A stretch of DNA of 7,334 nt from Melioribacteraceae bacterium (GTDB lineage Bacteria; Bacteroidota; Ignavibacteria; Ignavibacteriales; Melioribacteraceae). Both the position numbers and the translations under genes were made by a program. Each line of letters opens with the position of its first letter. Position 1 is the first letter of the stretch. The notes below the pieces were generated by a model. That model saw only the letters and a list, made by a program, of their open reading frames with translations, was not told the DNA's origin and did no database searches. Positions 1-7,334 of the stretch are shown piece by piece. The stretch is taken from contig JALWEC010000442.1 of NCBI GenBank assembly GCA_027036655.1, forward strand, positions 1 to 7,334, given 5' to 3'.

Positions 1-785
1 TTGAACACGACGCCCCTTTGCTTGAACTTCCTCAAGTTGATCCCGATACTTCTCCCGAGGTGATGAAAGTTTACGATAAAATCGGAAGAAATGTTGCGGA
101 ACTGATAGAGGATGGAGCGACAATTCAGATGGGAATCGGCGCGATTCCGGATTCGGTCTTGAACTACCTCCACGACAGAAAAAACATCGGCGTTCATACG
201 GAAATGTTTTCCGACGGAATAGTTCAACTTGTTGAGGATGGAATTATTACCGGCGAAGAAAAAACTCTTCATCCCGGAAAAATTGTAGCGGGATTTGTGC
301 TCGGAACTAAACAAGCTTACAATTTTGTCGATAATAATCCCTTAATTGAGTTTCATCCGCAGGAATATGTGAATGATCCTTTTGTGATTGCCAAAAATAA
401 AAAGATGGTAGCTATTAATTCCGCAATAGAAATAGATTTGACGGGGCAAGTTTGTTCCGATTCAATTGGTACCCGTTTTTACAGCGGTATCGGCGGGCAG
501 GTAGATTTTATCCGCGGTGCGGCGCATTCCGAAGGAGGAAAAGCCGTTATTGCTTTGCCTTCGACCACAAAGGACGGAAAGGTTTCGAGAATCGTTCCGA
601 CTCTGAAACCGGGCGCGGGCGTTGTAACGTCGCGGGGCGATGTTCGTTACGTGGTAACGGAATACGGAACTGCGCATCTTTTCGGCAAATCTATTCAGGA
701 AAGAGCGCGCGAACTGATTAATATTTCGCATCCGAAATTCCGCGATGAATTAACTGAATTCGCAAAGAAAAATTATTATATCTGA
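1..785 (+). CDS. 4-hydroxybutyrate CoA-transferase / acetyl-CoA hydrolase family protein, C-terminal part (5' end outside window)
   Basis: The reading frame is already open at position 3 (reading EHDAPLLELPQVDP), so the gene begins before the window; the TTG at 18 is an internal Leu codon, not a start. About 260 C-terminal residues are visible, out of roughly 430 usual for the family. Visible landmarks are a glycine-rich GIGAIPDSV turn, the segment VHTEMFSDG, and GIGGQVDFIRGA near the CoA-binding region. From family memory, the Glu of HTEMFSDG (codon at 201-203) is probably the residue that forms the glutamyl-CoA thioester. Enzymes of this family move CoA between short-chain acyl groups (acetate, butyrate, 4-hydroxybutyrate) in the cytoplasm, or hydrolyse acetyl-CoA. 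The natural substrate cannot be told from this sequence. The stop codon overlaps the next gene's start by one base, which suggests co-transcription. The family call is confident; the substrate is not. Confidence 0.9.
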   Translation, partial: EHDAPLLELPQVDPDTSPEVMKVYDKIGRNVAELIEDGATIQMGIGAIPDSVLNYLHDRKNIGVHTEMFSDGIVQLVEDGIITGEEKTLHPGKIVAGFVLGTKQAYNFVDNNPLIEFHPQEYVNDPFVIAKNKKMVAINSAIEIDLTGQVCSDSIGTRFYSGIGGQVDFIRGAAHSEGGKAVIALPSTTKDGKVSRIVPTLKPGAGVVTSRGDVRYVVTEYGTAHLFGKSIQERARELINISHPKFRDELTEFAKKNYYI

Positions 786-1480
786 TGATTGCTGTTATAG
801 GGGACATACACGGCTGTTATTTTACGTTAATTGAACTGGTGGCAAAAATCGAAAGAAAATTTCCCGATGCGGAAATAATTTCAATCGGCGACTTGGTTGA
901 CAGAGGAAATCACAGTTACGAAACCGTAAATTATCTTATTTCCAATGATATTACTTTCGTCGCGGGCAATCACGATTATATGTTTTATCATTTCTTTAAA
1001 TATCCCTCAAGCATTTTTGCCCGTTCGTGGGTTTTTAACGGAAATGAAGCGACGCTGGAATCTTATCAGGGACACGAGCAGGAGATATTTGAACATATTG
1101 AGGTAATTTCCAAAGCTCCGCTCTATTTGGATTTGCCCGACGCTTTTATTTCTCACGCGGGAATTTCAAGATATTATGAAAATTTTCTTCCGCCGGATTT
1201 TCAGGAAGATTTATCTTTGCTCGAACCTTTAATCAATAAAGATTATCTCCACGATATCGGAGTTTTGTGGACGCGCGACCCGCTTCTGAATCTCGGTAAG
1301 ATGCAGATTGTCGGACATTCCAAACTGAATGAGGTTAAGTTCGATGTTGACGCCAACGCTTTATATATTGATACCGGAGCTTTTGCGGGAAATAAATTAA
1401 CGGCGGTTATTGTAGAAAAAAACGAAATAATTGAAGTGATTTCGGAAAAGACGCATATTAACGATTTCAGACCGTTTTAA
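785..1480 (+). CDS. PPP-family metallophosphatase (serine/threonine phosphatase or diadenosine tetraphosphatase type)
   Basis: A 231-residue cytoplasmic protein with the complete set of PPP metallophosphoesterase motifs: GDIHG at residues 6-10, GDLVDRG at 35-41, GNHD at 61-64, HAG at 124-126 and GHS at 177-179, with DTGA at 196-199. The Asp, His and Asn residues of these motifs coordinate two metal ions in this family. Size and motif spacing match bacterial PrpA/PrpE/ApaH-like enzymes, which dephosphorylate phosphoproteins or cleave dinucleoside polyphosphates; the sequence does not decide between these. The ATG at 785 shares one base with the upstream TGA (TGATG). No good Shine-Dalgarno sequence is visible in front of it, so translation probably depends on ribosomes finishing the CoA-transferase gene. 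No signal peptide or membrane segment is seen. The gene runs convergently towards groEL, and a bidirectional terminator lies between them. Confidence 0.88.
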   Translation: MIAVIGDIHGCYFTLIELVAKIERKFPDAEIISIGDLVDRGNHSYETVNYLISNDITFVAGNHDYMFYHFFKYPSSIFARSWVFNGNEATLESYQGHEQEIFEHIEVISKAPLYLDLPDAFISHAGISRYYENFLPPDFQEDLSLLEPLINKDYLHDIGVLWTRDPLLNLGKMQIVGHSKLNEVKFDVDANALYIDTGAFAGNKLTAVIVEKNEIIEVISEKTHINDFRPF

Positions 1481-1633
1481 TTTTTAAGTTAAACGTTAAC
1501 TCGGCAATTCAGCATGCATGGAAGCTTTCTAGTCGTTTATGTTGCGTGGAGACTATTCGGCTCATGCAGGATTCCACTTTGCCTTTGTAGAATTAATCCA
1601 TTTACACAAAACTTGTTACACTACCTTTTTGTT

Positions 1634-1682
1634 GCAATTTTGCCAAGGGACGGTGCTTGACGGCATTTAAAACTAAAATTGC
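1634..1682. repeat. Imperfect inverted repeat (long hairpin)
   Basis: The outer arms GCAATTTT (1634-1641) and AAAATTGC (1675-1682) are exact 8-bp reverse complements. Inside them GCC (1642-1644) can pair with GGC (1662-1664) and AAG (1645-1647) with CTT (1656-1658), with unpaired bases on the 3' side. No T-run follows, so this is not a typical intrinsic terminator. It could be the remains of a miniature repeat element or an RNA structure in the 3' region of the phosphatase transcript. Confidence 0.5.
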
Positions 1683-1697
1683 GTAAATTCTTGTGAA

Positions 1698-1739
1698 GAG
1701 ATTCTTCATTTCGATACATTCCATTCAGAATGACAAATT
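1698..1739. repeat. Degenerate intergenic repeat-like element (GATTCTTC ... AGAATGACA type)
   Basis: The element starts with gagattcttc and ends with cattcagaatgacaaatt. Its ends contain the complementary pentamers ATTCT (1701-1705) and AGAAT (1727-1731). This resembles a dispersed short palindromic repeat that I recall seeing between genes in many FCB-group genomes. Only one copy is present in the window, so repetition is not shown here. Confidence 0.4.
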
Positions 1740-1764
1740 ATTTGATTATGTAAAGCTTTTTATA

Positions 1765-1794
1765 AAAAAACCTCCGTAAAAACGGAGGTTTTTT
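1765..1794. terminator. Bidirectional rho-independent terminator
   Basis: A GC-rich stem, CCTCCG (1771-1776) with CGGAGG (1783-1788), closes a six-base loop and is flanked by an A-run (1764-1770) and a T-run (1789-1794). It therefore has the stem plus U-tract form on both strands. On the minus strand it starts about 26 bases after the groEL stop codon. On the plus strand it ends transcription coming from the phosphatase side, so one element insulates two convergent units. Confidence 0.93.
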
Positions 1795-1819
1795 AAGTTT
1801 ATCATGTTCGGAGCGCTTA

Positions 1820-3478
<1,659 letters not shown>

Positions 3479-3495
3479 TTATTTTCAATTTTTTA

Positions 3496-3777
3496 TTAGT
3501 CTGTAAGAATAGCGAGTATATCGCCTCTTTGAACTATCTTGTAATCTACGCCGTCGAAAGTAATTTCTTCGCCGCCGTATTTTCCGAACAATATTTTGTC
3601 GCCTACTTTCACATGTTCCTGTAAATCTTCATCCGTACCGACTGCAACAACTTTACCCATGTTAGGTTTCTCTTTTGCTGTGTCCGGTATAATAATTCCT
3701 GAAGCTGTTTTGGATTCTTCTTCTACGAGTTCAACTAAAACTCTGTCATCCATCGGCTTAATTTTAACGTCAGCCAT
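3496..3777 (-). CDS. groES: Co-chaperonin GroES (10 kDa, Hsp10)
   Basis: A 93-residue protein, near the usual 94-97 residues. GroES forms a heptameric lid that closes the GroEL chamber. The start [12 protein letters not shown] is the typical first beta-strand. The mobile loop lies at about residues 19-33 and contains SGIIIPDTA, in which the hydrophobic III tripeptide is the part that docks on GroEL in known structures. GKVVAVG and the late segment [15 protein letters not shown] are also standard. The ATG at 3775-3777 has an exact AGGAGG (complement of 3784-3789) six bases upstream. It is the first gene of the groES-groEL operon, downstream of a consensus promoter with an overlapping CIRCE operator. 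Confidence 0.98.
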   Translation of the reverse strand: MADVKIKPMDDRVLVELVEEESKTASGIIIPDTAKEKPNMGKVVAVGTDEDLQEHVKVGDKILFGKYGGEEITFDGVDYKIVQRGDILAILTD

Positions 3778-3818
3778 TTTAATCCTCCTATTTTTTTAGA
3801 TTATTTATTAAAAAGTGA

Positions 3819-3845
3819 TTAGCAGTCATTAAAGACGAGTGCTAA
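3819..3845. promoter_or_regulatory. CIRCE operator (HrcA binding site)
   Basis: The arms TTAGCAGTC (3819-3827) and GAGTGCTAA (3837-3845) are separated by exactly nine bases, matching the known CIRCE pattern TTAGCACTC-N9-GAGTGCTAA with a single mismatch in the left arm. CIRCE is bound by the heat-shock repressor HrcA, which is itself folded by GroEL, so free chaperonin represses its own operon. The site lies about 40 bp before groES and overlaps the promoter -10. The hrcA gene is not in this window. Confidence 0.95.
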
Positions 3846-3872
3846 TATAATTGATAGCTTTTACATTGTCAA
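3844..3872 (-). promoter_or_regulatory. groESL promoter (housekeeping sigma factor type)
   Basis: Reading the minus strand, a perfect -35 TTGACA (complement of 3867-3872) is followed by a 17-bp spacer and the -10 TATATT (complement of 3844-3849). Transcription should begin near 3837, inside the CIRCE element, giving a leader of about 60 bases before groES. The last two bases of the -10 lie within the CIRCE right arm, so bound HrcA would block polymerase directly. Confidence 0.85.
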
Positions 3873-4327
3873 GGAGTATTGGTTCCGGAATTTTTTACAT
3901 TTTTTTATTTCTGTTTATATGATGCTATTTTAAGAAGGATAGGCAGAAGGCGGAAATCCGATAATCCATTAAACCAACAATCCGATTCCCTTATCCCAAA
4001 TTCAAATACTGTTTGAAACTATTCTTTGACAGGTTAACAGAGAAAACGAATAAGGTATTATTAGTAGAAACCGTTTGAATTAGAACTTAGCGGTGAAATT
4101 AATTCATAGCGCAACCATAAACATTTGTAATTCACACGAGCTTACACACAGAGGAATAAATTTTGTTATAAATTTAAAAGAGAATAATATAAAAATAGGT
4201 AGCGTAACAAGTTTTGCACAAACGGATAAATTTCACGGAAGTGAATTTGAGACGAGAAAAAAATCGATTTGTTAAAAGTCAATTAGTAATATTTTATTTC
4301 TTTTCTTATTTTCTAACTTAAATTTAA
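3873..4327. other. Long noncoding gap between divergent groESL and tsaB units
   Basis: This 455-bp AT-rich stretch holds no gene I can support. It contains two copies of AATCCGAT (3955-3962 and 3979-3986), a candidate + strand promoter (4034-4061) and a small hairpin, TTCAC-GGAA-GTGAA (4232-4245). A 60-codon frame starting with GTG at 4093 and ending at 4275 has no Shine-Dalgarno sequence and no recognisable motif. The tsaB promoter must lie here or upstream of 4328, but no strong -35/-10 pair is seen close to the gene. Confidence 0.6.
4034..4061 (+). promoter_or_regulatory. Candidate promoter for the tsaB operon
   Basis: TTAACA (4034-4039, five of six matches to TTGACA) and TATTAT (4056-4061, five of six matches to TATAAT) are separated by 16 bp. 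If real, transcription would start near 4068 and leave an untranslated leader of about 260 bases before tsaB. In AT-rich DNA such pairs arise by chance, and the long leader is a reason for doubt. Confidence 0.3.
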
Positions 4328-5011
4328 ATGAGTTTAGCTATAGGTCAGATGAATAACGAAGCATACAATAAACCGATACTTGCGATTGAAACTTCAGCCA
4401 TGGTTTGCGGCGCGTCTGTTTACTACGGTCGCAGTAAGTTTTCCGATTTTAACATAAACGTGAAGAATATTCACTCGGAGAAACTACTTGATTTGGTTGA
4501 TGAATCGCTTTCCGCTTTTAATTTGGAAGTTAAGGATTTATCCGGAATCGCCGTATCGATGGGACCCGGCTCATTTACCGGGTTGAGAATCGGACTTGCT
4601 GCCGCGAAAGGTTTGGCTCTTGGCGCTGATCTTCCGTTAATTCCCGTTCCTACATTTTATGCCGTCGCAAGGTTAGTGTCGGGGTTTCTCACAACTAACG
4701 TTGAGTTTGTTCTTCTGAGAAAAGTAAATGTTAAAGAACTTTACGGCGAGATTTATCGTTCAAATGATTCGGGTTTTGAAATTATCAGAGAGATGGAAAT
4801 TTTAGCAAAAGAAGATGTTAAAGAGTTTACGGGGAACAGATTGGTCTTTTCCGACGATAGACACGATTTTATTTATAAACCGTTTCCGCAGCTTTTCGCT
4901 TCTCAAATCGCTTCTTATGCCACGCTAAATTTTGATGAATACAAAATAACGGATTTCGATTTTCTAGAACCGAACTATTTTAAAAAATTTATTCCAAGGG
5001 TAAACAAATGA
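4328..5011 (+). CDS. tsaB: tRNA threonylcarbamoyladenosine biosynthesis protein TsaB
   Basis: A 227-residue member of the ASKHA-fold Kae1/TsaD-like family. TsaB is the partner that binds TsaD and, with TsaE and TsaC, makes the t6A modification at position 37 of ANN-decoding tRNAs in the cytoplasm. The N-terminal strand ILAIETSAMVCGASVYY (residues 17-33), HSEKLL (49-54) and the hallmark GPGSFTGLRIGLAAAKGLA (from residue 79) are all present. The length matches E. coli TsaB. The start is uncertain: the ATG at 4328 has no Shine-Dalgarno sequence, while an in-frame ATG at 4349 (Met8) has a weak AGGT close before it and gives a more usual N-terminus. The last four bases (ATGA) overlap the start of the DUF1573 gene, so the two are probably translationally coupled. 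Confidence 0.93.
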   Translation: MSLAIGQMNNEAYNKPILAIETSAMVCGASVYYGRSKFSDFNINVKNIHSEKLLDLVDESLSAFNLEVKDLSGIAVSMGPGSFTGLRIGLAAAKGLALGADLPLIPVPTFYAVARLVSGFLTTNVEFVLLRKVNVKELYGEIYRSNDSGFEIIREMEILAKEDVKEFTGNRLVFSDDRHDFIYKPFPQLFASQIASYATLNFDEYKITDFDFLEPNYFKKFIPRVNK

Positions 5012-5739
5012 AAAAGTTAATAGTAATATTGTTGTTTTTTGCAGCGGTCTCAATGGCACAAGCGCCTATGAATAAACCGTTAATTTGGTCTCCCAACAGA
5101 ACTCATAATTTTGGAGATTTAAGGGAAGGACAAATTGTTGCGCATAACTTTAAGATTTTTAACAGAGGAGGCGACACGCTTAGAATTACCAAACTTCGCT
5201 CATCTTGCGGTTGCACTGTTGCAAATGTTGGTAGCAAAGTTTTGGCTCCCGGTGATTCCACATTAATAAGAGTTACATTTAACACGAAGAATAAAAGAGG
5301 TGTTCAGAGAAAAACGATTTTTGTTTTAAGCAACGACCCTTATTCTCCGCGGCTGAAGTTTACACTGAATGCAACCGTTTACGGAAAAAACGACAATATC
5401 GAAATGATTAAGAAAGGTCCGAAACTTAAACTGCAGACCTACCAGCTTCAACTCGGCAAAATTGACGAAGGCACAATTAAAACAACGCATATCAAATATA
5501 AAAATGTCGGTAAATATCCGTTGACGATTCAGCAACTTAAAACTTCGAGTAAGTTTATAAAAGTTATTCCTAATAAATTAAAATTGAAGCCGAATGAAAT
5601 CGGCGAAGCGGAAATCAAAATCGATACGAAAGGTTTGCAAGGTTCGCTTGCGCGTACTGTTATGTTTTACAGCAACGATCCTCTCGATTCTATTCAGATG
5701 TTAACAATTTTCTTCAGTATTAACAAGGATAAAAAATAA
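5008..5739 (+). CDS. Exported DUF1573 protein with two immunoglobulin-like domains
   Basis: A 243-residue protein with a clear Sec signal peptide (MKK, then a hydrophobic core to residue 15). Cleavage after Ala17 (S-M-A) is likelier than after Ala19, because Pro20 would sit at +1. There is no lipobox Cys, so it is probably periplasmic. Domain 1 (about 25-122) has the DUF1573 pattern: [20 protein letters not shown], the SSCGCT motif with Cys67 and Cys69, LAPGDS and LSNDP. Domain 2 (about 138-243) repeats the fold ([35 protein letters not shown]) but lacks the Cys pair. DUF1573 is related to the ASH/HYDIN-type beta-sandwich; its function is unknown. The start is set by AAGGG at 4996-5000, seven bases upstream, and by the ATGA overlap with tsaB. 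The stop overlaps the accD start by one base. Confidence 0.9.
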   Translation: MKKLIVILLFFAAVSMAQAPMNKPLIWSPNRTHNFGDLREGQIVAHNFKIFNRGGDTLRITKLRSSCGCTVANVGSKVLAPGDSTLIRVTFNTKNKRGVQRKTIFVLSNDPYSPRLKFTLNATVYGKNDNIEMIKKGPKLKLQTYQLQLGKIDEGTIKTTHIKYKNVGKYPLTIQQLKTSSKFIKVIPNKLKLKPNEIGEAEIKIDTKGLQGSLARTVMFYSNDPLDSIQMLTIFFSINKDKK

Positions 5740-6578
5740 TGGGCTGGTTTTCCAAATCGAAACAACACATTGATCCCAAAAATAAGAAACTGGAACTCCC
5801 CGACGGCAAGTGGACAAAGTGTAATGCTTGCGGGGAAATAATTCATATTAAAACACTTGAGCTTAACGCTTGGGTTTGTCCCAAATGCGACAACCACTTT
5901 CGTGTAGGGAGCAAGGAATATATTGAGATTCTGATTGACAAAAACACGTTCAAAGAATACAACAAGAATTTGAAATCGGGAGATCCGCTTGAATTTTCCG
6001 ATACTAAAAAATATAAAGACAGAATTGAAACTACGATTAAGAAAACCGGCTTAAACGACGCCGTTACAACGGGCGTGGGAAAGATGAACGGAAAGAAAGT
6101 CGCTCTTGCAATTATGGACTTTAAATTCATCGGCGGAAGTATGGGCTCGGTTGTGGGCGAGAAAATTGCTCGAATAATCGACGAGGCGTATAAGAACAAA
6201 CTTCCCGTAATTATTGTTTCCCAAAGCGGCGGAGCGCGAATGATGGAAGGAGCGTTTTCATTGATGCAGATGGCTAAAACCAGCGCGCGCCTTGCAAAAT
6301 TAGCCGATGCCGGACTTCCTTATATTTCAATTCTTACGGATCCTACTACAGGCGGCACAACCGCAAGCTACGCAATGCTCGGCGACGTTAACATTGCCGA
6401 ACCGCAAGCTCTGATTGGCTTTGCCGGTCCCCGCGTGATAAAACAAACTATCGGGAAAGATTTGCCGAAAGGTTTTCAGCGTTCGGAGTTTTTGCAGGAG
6501 CACGGATTTGTCGATTTAATAGCGGACCGGAGAGAGTTAAAGGATAAAGTTTCTCAGCTGTTAAGTTATATGGCATAA
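5739..6578 (+). CDS. accD: Acetyl-CoA carboxylase carboxyltransferase subunit beta (AccD)
   Basis: A 279-residue protein, slightly shorter than E. coli AccD (304). With AccA it forms the carboxyltransferase that moves CO2 from carboxybiotin to acetyl-CoA, giving malonyl-CoA for fatty-acid synthesis. The N-terminal zinc ribbon has Cys28, Cys31, Cys47 and Cys50. The crotonase-like carboxyltransferase core contains [19 protein letters not shown] (from 127), SGGARMMEG (163-171), [10 protein letters not shown] (201-210) and GFAGPRV (227-233). The Gly-Gly pairs at 164-165 and 205-206 are in the segments that form the oxyanion holes and acyl-CoA site in this family. The ATG shares one base with the upstream TAA (TAATG), and AAGGA at 5725-5729 lies nine bases before it. 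accA is not in the window. No terminator is seen directly after the gene. Confidence 0.97.
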   Translation: MGWFSKSKQHIDPKNKKLELPDGKWTKCNACGEIIHIKTLELNAWVCPKCDNHFRVGSKEYIEILIDKNTFKEYNKNLKSGDPLEFSDTKKYKDRIETTIKKTGLNDAVTTGVGKMNGKKVALAIMDFKFIGGSMGSVVGEKIARIIDEAYKNKLPVIIVSQSGGARMMEGAFSLMQMAKTSARLAKLADAGLPYISILTDPTTGGTTASYAMLGDVNIAEPQALIGFAGPRVIKQTIGKDLPKGFQRSEFLQEHGFVDLIADRRELKDKVSQLLSYMA

Positions 6579-6585
6579 AGACGGT

Positions 6586-6620
6586 CAGTTGGCAGTAAAC
6601 AGTTTGCAGTAAACAGTAAA
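6586..6620. repeat. Tandem 7-bp repeat, five units
   Basis: Five consecutive heptads begin with CAGT in perfect register: CAGTTGG, CAGTAAA, CAGTTTG, CAGTAAA, CAGTAAA, followed by CTG. CAGTTT (6600-6605) can also pair with AAACTG (6618-6623). From memory, similar CAGTnnn arrays occur between genes in related genomes. The array begins eight bases after the accD stop codon and is not followed by a T-run. Confidence 0.85.
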
Positions 6621-6649
6621 CTGCGTAGTGGTGGGATTTATGGGATTAG

Positions 6650-6678
6650 CTGAGAAAAGTCCCTAGTAAACTTATAAA
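6650..6678 (+). promoter_or_regulatory. Candidate promoter for the ABC ATPase gene
   Basis: CTGAGA (6650-6655, four of six matches to TTGACA) and TATAAA (6673-6678, five of six matches to TATAAT) are 17 bp apart. A start near 6685 would leave a very short leader that still contains the AAAGG ribosome binding site (6687-6691). The -35 is weak, and read-through from accD is an alternative. Confidence 0.35.
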
Positions 6679-6695
6679 ATGACATTAAAGGTTTG

Positions 6696-7334
6696 ATGAG
6701 TTTTTTGGAGTTAAAAAAAGTATCTTTTAAATATGATGATTCATTGCCCCTTTTATTGAACGAGATTTCAATAAATTTTGCGCAAGGTGATTTCGACTTT
6801 CTTATCGGATTGAACGGCGCTGGAAAAACAACTCTTTTAAAACTTCTGATTCGACGCCTTTTTCCTTCCTCAGGTGAAATAACGCTCGAACGGAAAAACA
6901 TTTCCTCCTTTTCAGCAAAGGAATTGTCTCGGATAATAGCTTATGTTCCGCAGGATTACGGCTCAATTTTTCCTTTTACAATTTATGATTTTGTCGCCGG
7001 AGGGAGAACGCCTTTTATGAATTATTTCGGCATCCCAAATAATAATGATAAAAAAGTAATTGACAAATATCTCGATATGTTGGGAATTGCCGGTTTGAAG
7101 AAAAAGGCACTGACGAAAGTTTCCGGCGGAGAGCTGCGGCGGGCAATGTTAGCGCGGGCTTTGGCGCAGCAGCCGAAAATTCTGATTCTGGATGAGCCTA
7201 ACGCTCATTTGGATATTGAGCATCAGATTAAAATGTTTGAGCTTTTGGAGTTTATGAACAAGGAAGAGGGGTTGACGGTTATAACGGTTTCACATGATTT
7301 GAACTTAACTTCGATGTTCAGTAAAAACGTCGTC
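6696..7334 (+). CDS. ABC transporter ATP-binding protein, iron-complex/cobalamin type (3' end outside window)
   Basis: The frame is open from the ATG at 6696 to the window edge (213 residues; the family usually has about 250-270). All ATPase motifs are visible: Walker A GLNGAGKT (38-45), Q-loop Gln in YVPQD (Gln86), signature SGGELRR (143-149), Walker B LILDEP (163-168), D-loop AHLD (170-173) and H-loop His200 in VSHDL. The order, the VPQ sequence and DEPNAHLD fit the FecE/BtuD/FhuC branch that powers uptake of ferric siderophores, haem or cobalamin through an inner-membrane permease. The exact substrate cannot be told, and the permease and binding-protein genes are not in the window. AAAGG ends four bases before the ATG. 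The 117-bp spacer after accD contains a heptad repeat and a weak promoter, so it may be a separate unit. Confidence 0.93.
   Translation, partial: MSFLELKKVSFKYDDSLPLLLNEISINFAQGDFDFLIGLNGAGKTTLLKLLIRRLFPSSGEITLERKNISSFSAKELSRIIAYVPQDYGSIFPFTIYDFVAGGRTPFMNYFGIPNNNDKKVIDKYLDMLGIAGLKKKALTKVSGGELRRAMLARALAQQPKILILDEPNAHLDIEHQIKMFELLEFMNKEEGLTVITVSHDLNLTSMFSKNVV

Larger units (their letters stand above)
1481..1764. other. Noncoding gap between convergent genes, with degenerate repeat-like sequence
   Basis: No supportable gene lies here. A 48-codon reading frame (1514-1660) lacks a ribosome binding site and resembles no family known to me. The stretch contains a long imperfect hairpin (1634-1682) and a repeat-like element (1698-1739), listed separately. 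The segment around 1600-1627 (tttacacaaaacttgttaca) reminds me of sequence found next to the 3' ends of IS256-family transposase genes. That is a memory-based impression only; no transposase remnant can be read. Confidence 0.5.

Noticed and set aside
1514..1660. 48-codon hydrophobic, Cys-containing frame starting at ATG 1514
   Set aside because: There is no ribosome binding site, the frame overlaps the hairpin region, and nothing in it resembles a known toxin or small membrane protein family.
4026..4031. Perfect TTGACA upstream of tsaB as a -35 box
   Set aside because: No acceptable -10 lies 16-18 bp downstream; the nearest good -10 (TATTAT at 4056) is 24 bp away. The neighbouring TTAACA gives a better-spaced pair.
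4093..4275. 60-codon frame with a GTG start in the tsaB upstream gap
   Set aside because: It has no ribosome binding site, no recognisable domain and AT-driven composition (Asn/Ile/Lys-rich). A small gene cannot be excluded, but the sequence alone does not support one.
5843..6199. 118-codon minus-strand frame inside accD
   Set aside because: It is antisense to the conserved zinc ribbon and carboxyltransferase core of accD and shows no family features.
6586..6620. Heptad array as a CRISPR array
   Set aside because: The units are only 7 bp, contiguous and without spacers, and no cas genes are nearby.
6638..6901. 87-codon minus-strand frame over the start of the ABC ATPase gene
   Set aside because: The opposite strand encodes an ATPase with all motifs intact, including Walker A within this stretch, so this frame is a shadow.

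Overview
The window reads as ordinary chromosomal DNA from a moderately AT-rich Gram-negative bacterium. The Sec-exported two-domain DUF1573 protein, the GroEL/GroES sequences and the short degenerate repeats between genes suggest the Bacteroidota/Chlorobiota/Ignavibacteriota (FCB) group, perhaps an Ignavibacteria-like lineage. That placement is inference from memory of protein style, not from a marker search.

Layout. (1) Positions 1-1480, + strand: the 3' part of a 4-hydroxybutyrate CoA-transferase/acetyl-CoA hydrolase family gene, whose stop codon overlaps by one base the start of a small PPP-family metallophosphatase gene. (2) 1481-1819: a noncoding stretch with an imperfect long hairpin, a degenerate repeat-like element and a strong bidirectional terminator shared with the convergent chaperone operon. 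(3) 3850-1820, - strand: a groES-groEL operon. It has a consensus -35/-10 promoter with a 17-bp spacer. The promoter's -10 overlaps a near-perfect CIRCE operator, so HrcA-type heat-shock control is expected. (4) 3873-4327: a 455-bp gap between the divergent transcription units, with only weak signals (a candidate promoter and a doubtful short reading frame). (5) 4328-6578, + strand: tsaB, a secreted DUF1573 protein and accD, with overlapping stop/start codons at both junctions, which suggests one translationally coupled operon joining tRNA t6A modification, an envelope protein and fatty-acid synthesis. (6) 6579-6695: a spacer with five exact-register 7-bp units. (7) 6696 to the end: the 5' part of an ABC-transporter ATPase gene of the iron-complex/cobalamin type, cut by the window edge.

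I found no convincing undescribed system. The genes are housekeeping or common accessory types. The points most worth a second look are the architecture of the CIRCE-promoter overlap, the coupled tsaB-DUF1573-accD cluster, the uneven cysteine motif in the DUF1573 repeats, and the small repeats and hairpin in the noncoding gaps.
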